From: Macrostomum hystrix
Taxonomy: Eukaryota > Platyhelminthes > Macrostomidae
Length of the DNA: 64,000 bases
NCBI GenBank assembly: GCA_950097015.1
Contig: CATNEN010000007.1
Span: forward strand, 10,789,001 to 10,853,000
Direction of reading: 5' to 3'
The notes below the pieces were generated by a model. It had not been told where the DNA came from and made no database searches. It saw only the letters and a program-made list of their open reading frames with translations. Shown in pieces: positions 22,870-35,667 of the stretch (positions within the stretch are counted from its first letter, which is position 1; each line of letters starts with the position of its first letter). The position numbers were made by a program, and so were the translations under genes.

Positions 22870-25599
22870 ATGGCTGCTGCAGACCGATTCACCTTCGGCT
22901 CAGCCTACCCGAGCTCGCAGAGTCGCTCTCCGTCCTGCGGCAGCAGCGGCGTCAGCGGAGGAGCACCACCAACCGCTACTGGAGAGACAGCAACCGCGTC
23001 CTGGCTGGTGGCCCGACGCCGCCTGGAGGGCTTGCTGGCCGCGATGACCTCCGCTCGGGCCGGCATGGCTAGGGACCGGCGACGCCTGCTCGCCGCTAGC
23101 GGGTCACCTGGCGCTGCTGCGGAGCGACTTCGGCGGGGCCTGCCCGCCTACTTGGCGCCGGCGGAGTGCTCCGCGCTGCGTGCATTTGAAGCCTCCGGTG
23201 TTAGCGCTTGGGATCAACTGGACGATCTGCAGCGGCTCTGCCCGCCGGCTTTCAGAGGCGACCTGAACCGTTTGGAGGTTCAGCTGAGGGCTGCGCTGGA
23301 GGAGGCCGCTTTGCTACAGAAGGTCGATGATGGCGACGGGCGTGGCAACCTTGGGAGCAGCGGCGAAGGTGGCGATGGTTCTGCCATCATCAGGAGCTCA
23401 GATTGTCGCTCGGGTCGTTGTGACAGCGAAGTTGGCATCGCGCAAAACGGGGACCAACGGTGAGGGAGCAGCATGTGTTTGTTTGCACCTTAACTGGAAC
23501 AGTCTTGGAGATGGCCCCTAAATAGCCTCTAAACATTCATGCTTTACAGTCTCAATATTGGATAGATAAAATGGCTAAAAGATAATACTTGCCTAGTTTT
23601 TCAAACAATTATTCTCAACTTCGGCTCCATCCACCAGAAGCGTCAGCCAGGCCTACCTCGACGAGCTGGTGAAACGCGCTCAGCAGGCGGAGAACGAGAA
23701 CCACTGCCTGCGCGCCCGGCTGGCCAAGCTGACGCTGGTGCTGCGTGACGCAAAGGAACAGCGTCGGCAGCTGAAGGGCCTGGCCCGTGGGTTCAAGACA
23801 GAGCGGGATCAGGCGATGCTGCAGGTATGCCGCCTCTCCGAGCAACTGCAGGCCGCCCCTGCATCAGCCGACGTCGTTGCCGACGACGACGTTGACGAAG
23901 ATGACCGAAGCGACAAGGACGAAGACGAGTCGCACACTGCGCGCTCGATGTCAGTGGTGACGTTCGCTGGTGGTCACAGCCGGCCTGCGCACCAGCAGTG
24001 GCACCGGCTGTCCACTTGTGGTTCGCCTGCATCGTCGGCTGCAGAAGCTGCGGCTGGCAGGCGCGGCATCACCGAGGATCGGCGCGGGAAGCTGCTGATT
24101 TTTGTCCGCATTCGCCCTGACGACAACGCCGGTCTTCTGACGGTGGCCGGCAAGTGCAAGATTGTGCTTCGCACACAGGGAGTGCCCGGCGCTTCGGGGA
24201 ACTTTGGCTCATTCGACTGCCGCACTTTCTGCTACGACCAGGTATTCGGCCCAGACAGCTCCAGCGCCTGCGTGTTCGGCGCCATGACGGAGCTAGTCAA
24301 TTCCTGCTGCTGTGGTGTCAACGTCTGCATCATGGCCTACGGACAGACGGGCAGCGGTGAGAAGCAATTTGTTTCTTTGACAGCAGTTTAAATGATTTCC
24401 AGCGAATTCATCATCGCTCGCGCTTATAGATGCGTCAGGTTTCTGGTTTTTTCTCAGCTTCGACAAACGACCCGGAGGCGTTTGACTGCGATTTTTTCTC
24501 ATAGTGCTACTGTAGTTTTATACAGAAACAAATGCCATACTCTTCTCACTACCGCCCCTGCACTGAGGCAGGCAAGACACACACCATGGTTGGTGATCAA
24601 CTGAACCCGGGGGTAAACCGGCTGGCGATTGCCTCGGTGCTGAGCGCCTGCCGAGGCCGCCCGGGCTGGCAGTTCAGCTTTGCAATGTGCGCAGTGGAGG
24701 TCTACAATGAGGATATTCGCGACCTCCTGCGTCCAACTCGCGCCGCTGGTAAAGCTGTTGGCGCCGGTTCTGCGCCAAAGAAACTGAAGATTGTGACCGA
24801 CTTCAGCGGAGCGGCGATGCTTCAGGGACTCACGGAGCTGCCGGTGAACTCAGAAGCGGACATTGACCGGTGTATCGCGCGCTGCGAGCGGACCCGAATC
24901 TACTCATCTACTGGTCTCAACGGAGTCAGCTCCAGGAGTCACGTGATTGTAATGCTGCGCATTAGCGGTCGCAGCAGCTCTGCGGACGACGGTGAGCCAA
25001 ATGCCTTTTACATCGTTCCCTAAGTTCTAGGCCTTGAGCGCTTAGAATCCCAAACCAATGCAGCAAGGAACCGTTTGTAATCCGGGATGTCAGAGACTAA
25101 TGCCAGTGCAGCTCGCCTGACGACACGAACCAACCAAGCGAACCAATGCCAAAAGCGCACATCTGAATCCCCCTCCACAGCAACGAATCTGTCGCTAAGC
25201 AGCACACTGACCCTGTGCGACCTGGCCGGCTCCGAGTCCATCCAGAAATCTGGCGTCTTCGGCTCTGGGCTTCGAGAAACCTCCGCCATTAATCGGTCTC
25301 TGCTCAGCCTCGGCAAGGTATTTGAGGATCTGCGCAAGCGACAGCGGCCCTGCTTCCGCGAGAGCAAGCTCACCCGGCTGCTGCAGCCTCACCTGACTGG
25401 AAGTTCTCGCTGCCTGGTGATTGTCACGGTGCGAGAGTCAGTCAGTCACCTGGACGAAACGATCAGGTCTCTTATGTTCGGCCGGAGCGCCATGCAGACC
25501 AAGACTGCAGATTTTGCTGCCGCCGCGGCCGCGATTGATGTCGACCGAGACACTGGTGGCTCGGCCGCAACTGCCGGGACGAATATTAGAAGGGATTGA
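22870..25599 (+). CDS. Kinesin with C-terminal motor domain (kinesin-14-like), 4 exons, 715 aa
   Basis: Microtubule motor ATPase. Exons: 22870-23459, 23638-24356, 24572-24991, 25181-25599; phases close. A CAG acceptor ends immediately before the ATG (CACCCAG then ATGGCTGCTG). Residues 1-200 are low-complexity and helical. Residues about 200-265 look like a coiled coil (ELVKRAQQAENENHCLRARL), followed by an acidic linker. The motor starts near residue 348 (KLLIFVRIRPDD) and runs almost to the C-terminus. It shows the P-loop GQTGSGKT, formed across the exon 2/3 junction near 432-439, switch I SSRSH near 556, and switch II DLAGSE near 589. The C-terminal motor position is what defines kinesin-14, usually minus-end-directed. 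The stalk is short and the usual neck sequence is replaced by EDRRGK, so it is a divergent member. Confidence 0.9.
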
Positions 25600-28500
25600 A
25601 TGATAAAGATTACCCATTCTTTATAAGATAAATAATTTAACATTCCCCTTCGGATGTTTAGTTGGCATCAAAGAAATGCCTTTACGGGCTATTTTGTTTG
25701 AAGTAACCCAAAATTCCGCAATTTTTACTTTTTATATAAGGAGCTAGCTAACATTGCATTTTCTAGACTTTTTCAGGAATCATCTTGAGTTTTCCCACTA
25801 TTATGGTGATCTAACCAACGTGACAATTCTATGCACTTAAAAATTGTCAACTGGACCTATTTGAAATAGGCTTGTGTTTCCTACACTCTTTAAAATACTT
25901 TTAGGTATCTAGAATTATACAATAATTAACTATCTTTCGTGTCGTAAACGAATAATTCATAGCAAAATTATGCATAAAGTCTCTGCACTCATAATTGTGT
26001 CACAAAAGTACTTAATGCTTTTTCATCGAAGAGAAACTTATTTATCTAGTTTCCATAGGCTGGGCCATTCAAGTTGAATGTTAGCACCAGCCATATAGAT
26101 GGTCTGTTGTTCACTGCATCGCTGGAATTGCTGGATCGCTTCACTGCACTGATAAAATATATATTCTGCTTAAATGTGTAGCAAAATGAATAGAAAGTAG
26201 GTTAAATCCTTAATGAAGTCAATCGTTGCTCTCGTTTTCTTCTCTACTTTTGGTAATTTTCCTTCTCTTTTTTGCCTTTGAATCCGATTCAATGCTGCAA
26301 TCAACTGTCTGATAAATGGATGCATGATTGATTTGTCTTGCTCTTTCTCTCGAATGCTGCATGTGCATGTGTCTTCAATTCAATATTTTCCTCCTTTTAA
26401 AACAACTACGCTCCAATAGTCGTGAAGCTTCATTCTCCACTTATTCTACCTCCATAAATTGATAATTTGACTAATACTTGACCGGGCAGTGCAAGAAGTG
26501 AAATAGGCAATAAGATTATAAAAGATACCAATTATGCTAGGAACTTATTGAAGGCAAGAAAACTTGACTGGCATACTATCGTATGCTCCTTCAATAGCGT
26601 ACTGCACGAGCTTACGAGTTTCTAGTGAGTCTGCACGCATGATTTTCGCGTAAGTTTGAATTTGCAAACGAGTCATTAGCGCTGGACCGTAACCAGTACG
26701 TATTATTTTTGTCGTCCACTAGGGAGGCTTACTTGAACCCGCTTGTATGAGACTCAGATTCGGTGAATGTGATTTGACTATGTGATATTAAAATAATTCA
26801 ACGATTTCCGTTGCTGCATTTTTTACGAGAGACTCCAACGATTTGTTGATTTAGTTATTCTTTATCAGATTAGTTTAGAAAATCGAACTATTTAGCTGAT
26901 GACTGACAATAAGTAAAACTAAAAAAAGAGTTTAGAATTTCTTACATGAAGCATTGGGGGTCAATTAGTTTCTGCCTAATAATGTAGCCTTTGATGCCTT
27001 TTTGTCATTCTGTATATACTTGTATGTTTTTGTAGCCTACAAAACAATTAAGCTAGTCATCCAGACACAATGTGTATAGCTATAGGAGTCATTGAAACTT
27101 AATCATCAGAAAATAATTTTGGTATTGTCCTTTATTGCCTACATTTTGATATTGACATGTTGTGTCATAGTAGTTAATGGTACTCCAGCCCTAGAATAAC
27201 TAATAAAGTTGCTTGTTAGACATTATTAGCCGGTTTTTGCTACCCTCTGGGTAGCCTCCCTTGAGTTCTTATCAGTGCATTATCAAAACTGGCTCTGATG
27301 CAATCATTAAAATTGGCACTGGAGCCTGTGCACAAGCTGAAAACAAGAATGCATTAGAAAATCCTATTTAAAACAGGTTTTCAAATATTTAATCCCCTTG
27401 ACAATGTAATTAAGCTTCATAAAATTATGTATACTGATTTGGGACCATTTGTGATCTTTTGGTGAAGGAATTGTGAAAATCGGTTGAGCCGTTTGGGAGA
27501 AAATCAATTACAAGCAAGCAAGCCTGATTTTCATTTTTAGTATATAATTCATTTTTAGTATATAAGAAGAAGAAGATTATTGGAGGGTTGAGTCATTATG
27601 TAGGCTCTCCAGTGTGTTTATTTGACTATTCAGAGAATCATAACCCTGTCCTATTCCCTTGCCTATAAATGTATACTCTAAAGGCTACAGTTAGGTTGTT
27701 TTTTATTTTCCTTATTTGGTACAACTTTGTGATAAGAATTAACTTTCTTTTCAATATATTTCGTTTAAAGTGTTTTTTCTTTTTACCTTGGTACTGTAAT
27801 ACTCTACCAATGGACATTAATTCATATATCTAAAAAGCCCTATACTTTACTAGTTATAGCTATTTAGAAAGTTGCACTTGTAAGAGAGCAGTGTTGAGCA
27901 TTCGGCATAGGGCAATTAAAAATTGTAGAATGGTGATCCATTGTTAGGTGTAAATAAGTATTCTTTCATCCATTCTTAATGGACTACAGTGTAACAGGGC
28001 TTATCACTCTATCTTTCTCTCTATTGGTAGCATGTCACTCCAGCCAATCTTACTCTTTCCTTTCACTATCAACTCTGTGTGTATTTCCAAATGCATTAAA
28101 ATGACATTAACAACACCGCGGTTTCTGTCTCCCGCATGCTTCACACTCTAATGGTAGCGACTCTTATTGCACAAGCGGTCTCTTTTTAAGGCCTTTTACT
28201 TGCTATAACACTTCCAGTCATTAGGGCTCTTCCTGGACTGGAGGATCACAGCCTCAATCTCGAACAGAGAAAAGAACTAACATGTTGGAACACCTTTCCA
28301 GGATCAATTTATTATTTTAGCACAACTTTATTATTGAATTCAGGCTTTTATGCCTCACTGGCAAGTTGTATTGTTGCACAGAAATTGCAACCACTTATAT
28401 ACACAGAAACTATTTTGTTAAAACGAGTAAATTTCACAGAATATTCATAATATTTTACATATAAATAATACTTGAGGAGTTAAACATTTAAACAAAAATA

Positions 28501-29112
28501 TTGGTACCGATTTGATAAAATAATGTATCATCACTACAATAGCTTAATCTTTCTGGTTTACTTATTATCAATTTTTGTTTCTTGTCCAGTTTTCCAATTT
28601 TCCTATGTATATATATGGTTATTGCTATATGGTTAATGTTTATATATTTGGTTAATGGTTTTTAGAAATTTCTTTATCTTTAGAATTTTGAAACCAGGAA
28701 GGCATTTTCAGCTTTTTGGATCAATTTTTCAATAACGACAATCCTTGATGCCTTTTCTCTGTGCCTGTGCCCTAATTGAACATGGCCTTGCCCCAGAATA
28801 AAGCTTAGGGACCTTTGGTGTGAGAGGAAATCACATTAGGCCACCCTGCCACTCACTCCATTTTAAAAGATTGAAGTTAACAGAAAATAATATAATTAAT
28901 TTTTGTTGGAATATGCTGCAAAGCTACATGTAATTAGATTTGTTAAAGCTTAACTTACAAAGTGTTAATAAATAATTAGTCGAAACTAAAATAAGAAATT
29001 GAATTGAATATTGAATTGTGTGAATAATTTAACCGGTAGCAATGAACGTTAACCCTAGACCAACTGAATAGTGAATTGAATACCGCAATATTTGATAATT
29101 GCAGGCCGTTTG
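25600..29112. other. AT-rich 3.5-kb intergenic region
   Basis: No reading frame or RNA gene is recognised between the kinesin and MCM8, apart from the LINE-tail-like segment near 27.4-27.6 kb. Composition is much more AT-rich than the genes on either side. Confidence 0.6.
27400..27565 (+). mobile_element. Possible 3' tail of an RTE-type LINE (remnant)
   Basis: The stretch GTGAAAATCGGTTGAGCCGT followed by TTGGGAG, then an ACAAGCAAGCAAGC run and TTTTTAGTATATAA, resembles 3' ends common to RTE-type non-LTR elements in animals. TTTTTAGTATATAA occurs twice in tandem. No reverse-transcriptase coding is nearby. The assignment rests on remembered tail similarity only. Confidence 0.45.
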
Positions 29113-32100
29113 ATGTCCTTCACTCCGTATCGACGCGGTGGTGGAGGTCGCCGCTTCTTTCGCAACTCCTGGCGTGGTGGTGGCGGCGGCGGCAGAGGTT
29201 TCCGTGGTCGAGGCGGATTCGGCGGCCGAGGCAGAGGCGGCGGTGGCTTCCACAGCGTGGGTGGTGCAGCTGGTGATGACACAGAAGACTTTCCACAGCA
29301 GCAGCAGCAGCAGCAGCAGCAGTCAAGCGGGCTGGTGCTAGAGGCTCCCGCGGGCGTGGAGTTCCCTGGCTGGAGCCTGTACTTTCCCAGGCTGCGTTAC
29401 CAGGCGGGGCTGCCCCAAGTGCGCCTGACGCGAGCCTTCCTTGCTTTCCTCGGTCGCTACGTCGAAGAATGCGGCGTCTCCGTCGAGGCCGTGCTGGACG
29501 CCGGTGGCCTGTCTGTGCCCAGCCGGCAGCTGCTCGAGGCGCCGGAGCCGCAAGCCGAAGTTGCCAGCTTCGCCGAGGACTTACTAGCCCAGCCGGACAC
29601 TTACCTGCCATGCCTGCACCTGGCGCTGCACTCGCTTGTGAGCCGCTACCGGGTTGCCGAGCAGGTGCGGTATTGAATTGGCTCACTTTATCCGCTAATT
29701 AGACGAGCATTTGATTTTCAACCCAGATTCAAAGACCCGTATATTCCAAAAGCTGCATTCCAGCAGTGCTGATCAAGTGCTTTATCTGAGCTAGTATTTT
29801 GACAGTTCTGACCTTTGACATTTCGCCCATCTGGCTTCACACCTCCAACCGCAGCCCCAGCAGGCACCGCCGCCGTACGTCCCGATGATGCACTGCCGCA
29901 TCGGCAGCCTGCCGACCCTGACCCAGATGCAGGACCTGAAGGCCGGCACCCTGGGCCGCCTCGTCAGCGTGCGCGGCACCGTCATCCGAGTTGGCCCCGT
30001 CCGCCCTGTGTGCAGCCGCCTGGCCTTCGAGTGCGAGGCCTGCGCCAGCGTCTGCGTGCTCGCGCTGGATGACTGCGGCCGCTACGCTGCGCCGGCCCAG
30101 TGCTCTGGCGGCTGCCGGTCCAGGACCTTCCGGCCACTGCGCGGCTCGCCTCTTACACAGACGGCCGATGCTCAGACACTGCGGCTGCAGGAGACCGCCG
30201 TGGATGATCAGGTAAAGATGATTGGACGGGTGACTGAAGTGTGGGCGGGTGAGTGAGGGGGTTAGTGGGCGGGTGAGTGGGGATTTTAGTTGACGAGGGA
30301 GTGTGAAGCAGTGGATTGAAACTGATTAACTTTTTTTACAACTTGTAAGCGAGAGTGATGTCTGTTAAAATCAAAAAGCTTTCACCTGGCTTCTCGATCA
30401 AAGAGCAGTGCACTGACAGAACGCTCACCTTTCAAAATAAGTGTCTCACCTGTAAAACCAGGGCCGCGTGCCGCGCACTCTCGAATGTGAGGTGGCTCAC
30501 GATCTCGTGGACTCGTGCGCCCCCGGCGACACGCTGACGGTCACTGGCATCGTGGTCGCGCGGCCGGCCGCCGAGGACCGCTGCGTGATGAGCGTCACGT
30601 TGCGAGCCTGCGCCCTGCACAGCGACCAGCAGCGCCGCTCGGCGCCCGGCGACGCCATGGTTGACGCGGAGTTCACAGTCAAGGAGCTGTACGGTATCGA
30701 GGCCATGCACTCGCTGCCGAATTTGTTCTGCACGCTGGTGGCTTCGCTTTGCCCGGCCATCTTCGGGCACGAGAGCGTGAAGGCCGGCCTGCTGCTGGCG
30801 CTGTTCGGCGGCTCCCAGCGTGGCGGCGAGCTCGGTGTGCGCAGCGAGTCCCACGTGCTGGTGGTTGGCGACCCCGGCCTGGGCAAGAGCCAGATGCTGC
30901 AGGCAGTTGCCACTGTGGCTCCTCGCAGCGTGTACGTGTGCGGCAACACCTCCAGCGCAGCGGGTATGCCGCTACCCTAAGTTTATGGGGCTGGAGTGCT
31001 GTCGCAACGCCAAAAATGGGGTGCCCGGCAGTTGACTGGCACAATTTGACTGTTGAAAAAACGACTGTGAATAAAAAGTCTGCCGACAAAATGATGCTCC
31101 TTCAGTTTATCACATCATCACATCTTTTTGCGTCTACATGTAAGTGTCGGGAAGCTAGCCACCTGCTGAAATATGAGATTCCAGGTTTTTACCCTAATTA
31201 GCACCTCATGGCACATTAGTCAACTGATTCGATGTACTACTTGGCAGCAGCGAAAAATCCCAAGGAGACCCCTAATTTCTAATACCTAATATAATGTGAG
31301 ATTTCGCAAATCATCTAAAAAACCACTGAGATGTAAATAATTTACTAGCAAATATTCCCCACATTCTAACTTCCCGTGTTTTAAGGATCTTGATTTCGAT
31401 ATATATATGAAATTTTACTTATGAATTAGCCAGCTTATTAAGTTAATGATAAGATAGCTCTATAAACAGCATTCATGAGTGAAACTACGTGTAGAAGATC
31501 CATTTGAACAATCATGTCGCTAGGACGATACTGACTTGAAATCATTTATTAGAAATATATGTATGTGTTTATTATTAGAAAGTAGAAAACAAAACGTTAA
31601 GGAAAGGTTATTATTACATGCACGAGCATAACAGATTAGGACTGAGTTGGCTCTTGTAGAATAAAATAGGACCATTGCTGAGCGAGTAATTGTAAGCATA
31701 GACAACTATTTCAATTGTGAAGAACGAGTTGTCGAAGGACGATACAGTTAGGCCGAATCTAAGAAAAGTGCTGGATGGGGATTCCGGAGGAAACAGTTCC
31801 GACAATTCAACATAACAACAGATGCACATCAATATGTATTCCTGAAAGCCGAATTTAGGAGAGTACATGTAGCTTGTATTTTGTTCGTGTAAAGAATAGG
31901 TTGTTAGCACCGCATAAATGCAAGCATACATAAAGAGCATTGACTCCAAGTAGTGTTTTGTGAACAGTTTTTGTTACATTCTTTTTGTGGCAGTCAAATT
32001 GAATCAGTCAAATTGTCAGCAGTCGAGTTGTGACAGTCAATAGTCGTAGATCCTTAAAAATTGCTGGCGACTGTGGTTTGTGGATTTACAAATTCCAAGT

Positions 32101-33332
32101 GATAATCGAATTTTTTCTCTGGGCTAGACACTCTTTGTTGAGTCCCGAATTATATTCTGTCCTTCTCGCCAGGCCTCACAATTTCGCTGTCGAAGGACCG
32201 CGGCTCTGGCGAGTCGGGCCTGGAGGCCGGTGCGCTTGTACTGGCCGACCGCGGCGTGTGCTGCATCGACGAGTTCGACAAGATGGCCAAGCAGCATGCC
32301 GCCCTGCTGGAGGCCATGGAGCAGCAGAGCGTCAGCATCGCCAAAGCCGGCGTCGTCTGCTCGCTGCCCGCCCGCTGCTCGGTGGTGGCTGCAGCCAACC
32401 CAGTCGGCGGCCATTTCGACCGGGCCCGCACTGTCGGCGAGAATTTGCGAATGAGCGCCGCCCTGCTCAGCCGCTTCGACCTGGCCTTCATCCTCGTGGA
32501 CCGTCCGGACAGGCGGCTCGATGGCCTCCTGTCTGAGCACGTCATGTCGCTGCACTCCCGTCCCGGCAGCTCCGCCGGCAGCAGCGTTGGCGGAGTCTCC
32601 GCAGCCATGGCTGCAGCTGCAGGAGGTACAAATGGCCTATAAAGATTGTGGATCCTAGCTTAAGTTACTCCATTGATTTCCGGATTGGACTCCGTTGCCA
32701 CATAGTTGAGATTCAGGTCCAAAAAATCTGGGTTAAGGAGGTTTGACGCAAAGTTTTTTACTCCAGAGCCACCTGCCCCAATCGCAGGCAACCCGGTGCC
32801 GCACGCGCTCATGCGAAAGTACATCGCTTACGCCCGCAAGTACGTACAGCCGCGCCTGACTCGCGAGGCAGCTAACGAGCTGCAGCAATTCTACCTGGAG
32901 CTGCGCGCTGGCCTGCGCAGCCGCGACGCCTGCCCGGTGACCACCCGCCAGCTTGAGTCGCTGGTCCGCCTCACCGAGGCCCGGGCCCGCGCCGAGCTGC
33001 GCGAGCTCTGCACTGCCGAGGACGCGCGCTGCGCCATCCAGCTCACCCGCGACTGCGTGCGCGACCTCCTGTCGGACGACACCGGAGCCGTAGACGTCAG
33101 CCGGTCGAGCGGAGTCTCCTGTCGCTCCGCAGCTAAGCGACTGCTGCAGCGGCTGCAGCGGATGGCGGAGCAGCGCCAGAACCGCCTGTTCAGCTCAGAT
33201 GAGCTCATGCAGGCTGTGCGCTCCCTCGGCGTGTCTGCAGATGCTACCGCCCTGCTGCAGGCGCTGAACAGTCAGGGCTTCCTGCTTCAGAAGGGGCCTC
33301 GGCTGTACCAGCTTCAGAGCTACGACTTCTGA
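29113..33332 (+). CDS. MCM8: MCM8, minichromosome maintenance 8 helicase, 5 exons, 809 aa
   Basis: AAA+ DNA helicase that acts with MCM9 in homologous-recombination repair and meiosis. Exons: 29113-29664, 29855-30211, 30462-30963, 32173-32625, 32767-33332; an alternative, also in-frame start for exon 5 is 32788. The N-terminus is an Arg/Gly-rich tail, as in vertebrate MCM8, with a Gln run (CAG repeats near 29298). Exon 2 holds the OB fold ([14 protein letters not shown]) with a CxxC zinc-finger start (CEAC). Exon 3 opens with [19 protein letters not shown], diagnostic of MCM8 rather than MCM2-7. Walker A GDPGLGKS is near residue 439, Walker [10 protein letters not shown] near 500, and the arginine finger LLSRFDL near 568. 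The end [14 protein letters not shown] matches the family C-terminus. The 809-aa length is close to human (840). GCAG ends 10 bases before the ATG, a possible 5'UTR or trans-splice acceptor. The gene is tail-to-tail with GID4. Confidence 0.96.
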
Positions 33333-33416
33333 CAGATCGCGTGAATCTTGTGGCCCTGTGGCCTTGCTATTCCTGTTCTCTCTTGGTGCTAAATTTGTTG
33401 ATAGTTTTGTCATCTA

Positions 33417-33438
33417 TAATAAAAAAAAAAAAAAAAAA
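33417..33438 (+). terminator. Poly(A) signal and genomic A-run after MCM8
   Basis: AATAAA is embedded at the start of an A-run of about 19 bases, 85 bp past the MCM8 stop. It is the only AATAAA close downstream and so the likely 3'-end signal. Confidence 0.6.
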
Positions 33439-33503
33439 TACAGTGCTTTGCATAATTTTGTTTCTTTTTTACAATTTGGGCTCATTTACACACATTTTAA
33501 GGT

Positions 33504-33509
33504 TTTATT
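33504..33509 (-). terminator. Candidate GID4 poly(A) signal
   Basis: AATAAA on the minus strand about 215 bp past the GID4 stop codon. The MCM8 and GID4 3' ends come within about 70 bp of each other here. Confidence 0.5.
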
Positions 33510-33722
33510 CAGTTTTGATTTCCACTTTTCGGAATCGTAAACTATATTTTCTGCGTAATTCTGTAAGAGAATTCTAACACAAAATTCGTTCCCTCCTCAA
33601 TGCAGCACTTTGCGGAAAACCAAGTACCACTTTAATGTGGTAAAATAGTGAAGCGTTGAACTATATTTACATCAGCGAAGCTCGTAGATAATAACAGCTA
33701 AAACAGTATTAAAACTGCATAG

Positions 33723-35667
33723 TCACATCGGCTCGTAGATGCCGCTGCTGCGGAGGCCCACGTGGTCCAGGGAAAGCGTTTGGTACCTGCAATTCATTTA
33801 GGCGATATTGTGCAGTCTTAGTTAACAGCCAAGGTGAGACAACACACCCTCGATCTCACACCTCACTGCCCCATTATGACAGCTCACAACTCACTGCCCC
33901 ATTATGACAGCTCACAACTCACTGCCCCATTATGACAGCTCACACCTCACTGCCCATTATGACAGCTCACAACTCACTGCCCCATTATGACAGCTCACAC
34001 CTCACTGCCCCATTATGACAGCTCACAACTCACTGCCCCATTGTGACAGCTCACAACTCACTGCCCCATTATGACAGCTCACAACTCACTGCCCCATAAT
34101 CACAGCTCACATCTCACTGCCCCATTATGACAGCTCACACCTCAGTCCCATAATGACAGCTCACATCCACTGTCCCTCGAAGACAGCACAGTCCCTCCAC
34201 TTACATCTCACTGCCACGGTGATAGTAGTAGCCATCGATGTGGCCGGAGGACTTCTGGAAGCAGATGTAGTAGAAGCCAGCAAAGGAGACACTGGAGGGA
34301 CAGCGGTCTGTGGAGAAGCGCTCCTTCCACCGCATGAAGGCAAAGTCTGATGCCACGATGGCCGCATGGTCCAGGCTGTCTGACTCAAAGACTGCCTGGA
34401 GGTGCTCGGCGAAGGCGGGGAACTTACTCCAGTGCCGCCGGTCAACCTCCTCGTCTGCGCCCCACTTGTGGGTGAGAAAGGAGTGCCGCCGCCCAACCAG
34501 CTCACCCTCAAAGTAGGTTGTCATTGTCAGTTCTGCTGTTGGGCCGCTGATTTGCAGCTGGCCGCATAGGCTGTCCAACTCTAGGTTGGTGTTCTGTCCA
34601 GGTTGGTTAGGTGTGGCAGTGTGGGGTGCAAAGACTGGCTTTGCATGAAAATTTAAAGGGTAGCTCAAACCAGTCAAAATATAAATCAGCTATACCTATA
34701 ATAATACAATAGCTAGCTTAGCCTAGCTACCTATAACCTATACACATACCACAACAAATTGTGCCACTTAAATACTTTCCTGCTTAGTGCTTTTATATAG
34801 CTCCCTTTTGTTTATAATTACTAAACTAGTAATCTTAACATGAAAATATTAGTAGCTACTCAGGTACTTTTTATAATACAATGTTATAATGTCACAACTT
34901 TTACTATATAAGCCAAGCCAAGGAAGCTAATAATATAGTTCAGAAAGAAATAATTCAGATAAATTAAGTAAAAGTAACAAGTTAAAGTTGAAATCAAGTT
35001 CACAAAGCAAATAAAAAAATAATTTACAAAGAAAAAAAGATTTTTAATAAAAAACTGAAAGCTAAAACTACTATGTTTATATGGCTCTCTGTCTCATTTT
35101 AAATATTTTAAATGGATATACACATGAGCTATAATGTATCAATATAGCCTTACAATTTTAGGAGCAATTTACATCATATTATAAAGCTACATTAAACTCC
35201 ACTATTTTCTAGTTCTTTTTTATATTCTGATATCAAAAAGGGTTGTATGCATATTGAAAGTAAAAAAAAATTATATTTTTAATTTTTTCTACAAACAATT
35301 CAATTTTTTAATATTTTTGGATACATTTTTTGTTAGACATCATTTTTGTAAACTAGAACTGAAGCCTACAGATAGATTGCAATAGGCCTATGTTGATTCA
35401 TTTAAAATTAAATTAGAAAATGGACAGGCCAAGTATTTTAGATAGTATAGCTTAACCCTCTAAATCCTCTAACCCACATTAGACAAAAAGAATCTTAAAA
35501 TCTAATTTTCTCACCAGAATAGTGACTTCAATATCATAACAGCTTCCTTTGCTTTTCTGTGTTCCAATAAATTTTGAACCGTTGTAGAGCACTGAAGCAT
35601 AATAAGCTGAATTTGATGGCGTTGGAAGTGGAAGACTATGATTATAAAAGCAACTCAGGCTATTCAT
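33723..35667 (-). CDS. GID4: GID4 (VID24), N-degron receptor of the GID/CTLH ubiquitin ligase, 3 exons, 201 aa
   Basis: Substrate receptor that binds Pro/N-degrons for the CTLH E3 ligase. Exons on the minus strand: 35667-35515, 34593-34205, 33786-33723; phases close. Exon 1 gives LYNGSKFIGTQKSKG, matching the human LYSGSKFRGHQRSKG strand. Exon 2 gives TTYFEGELVG, then LTHKWGADEEVDRRHWSKF, FMRWKERF and SFAGFYYICFQKSSGHIDGY. Exon 3 gives YQTLSLDHV and ends IYEPM. The barrel core is complete. The protein is shorter than human (about 300 aa) because it lacks the long N-terminal extension. One oddity: the codon split by intron 2 reads Met where human has Trp (SEW-YQSL). Intron 2 is filled by a 28-bp repeat that copies the exon 2 donor junction. 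Confidence 0.93.
33835..34180. repeat. 28-bp minisatellite filling GID4 intron 2, about 12 copies
   Basis: On the plus strand the unit contains CTCACAACTCACTGCCCCAT and ends TATGACAG. On the gene strand it reads GGCAGTGAGTTGTGAGCTGT, and one copy near 34105 reads GGCAGTGAGATGTGAGCTGT. The real exon 2 donor is GGCAGTGAGAT followed by GTAAGTGG, so the unit looks derived from that junction. Confidence 0.93.

Noticed and set aside
33835-34180. CRISPR-like array of 28-bp direct repeats
   Set aside because: There are no unique spacers; units abut directly, and it lies in an intron of an animal gene.
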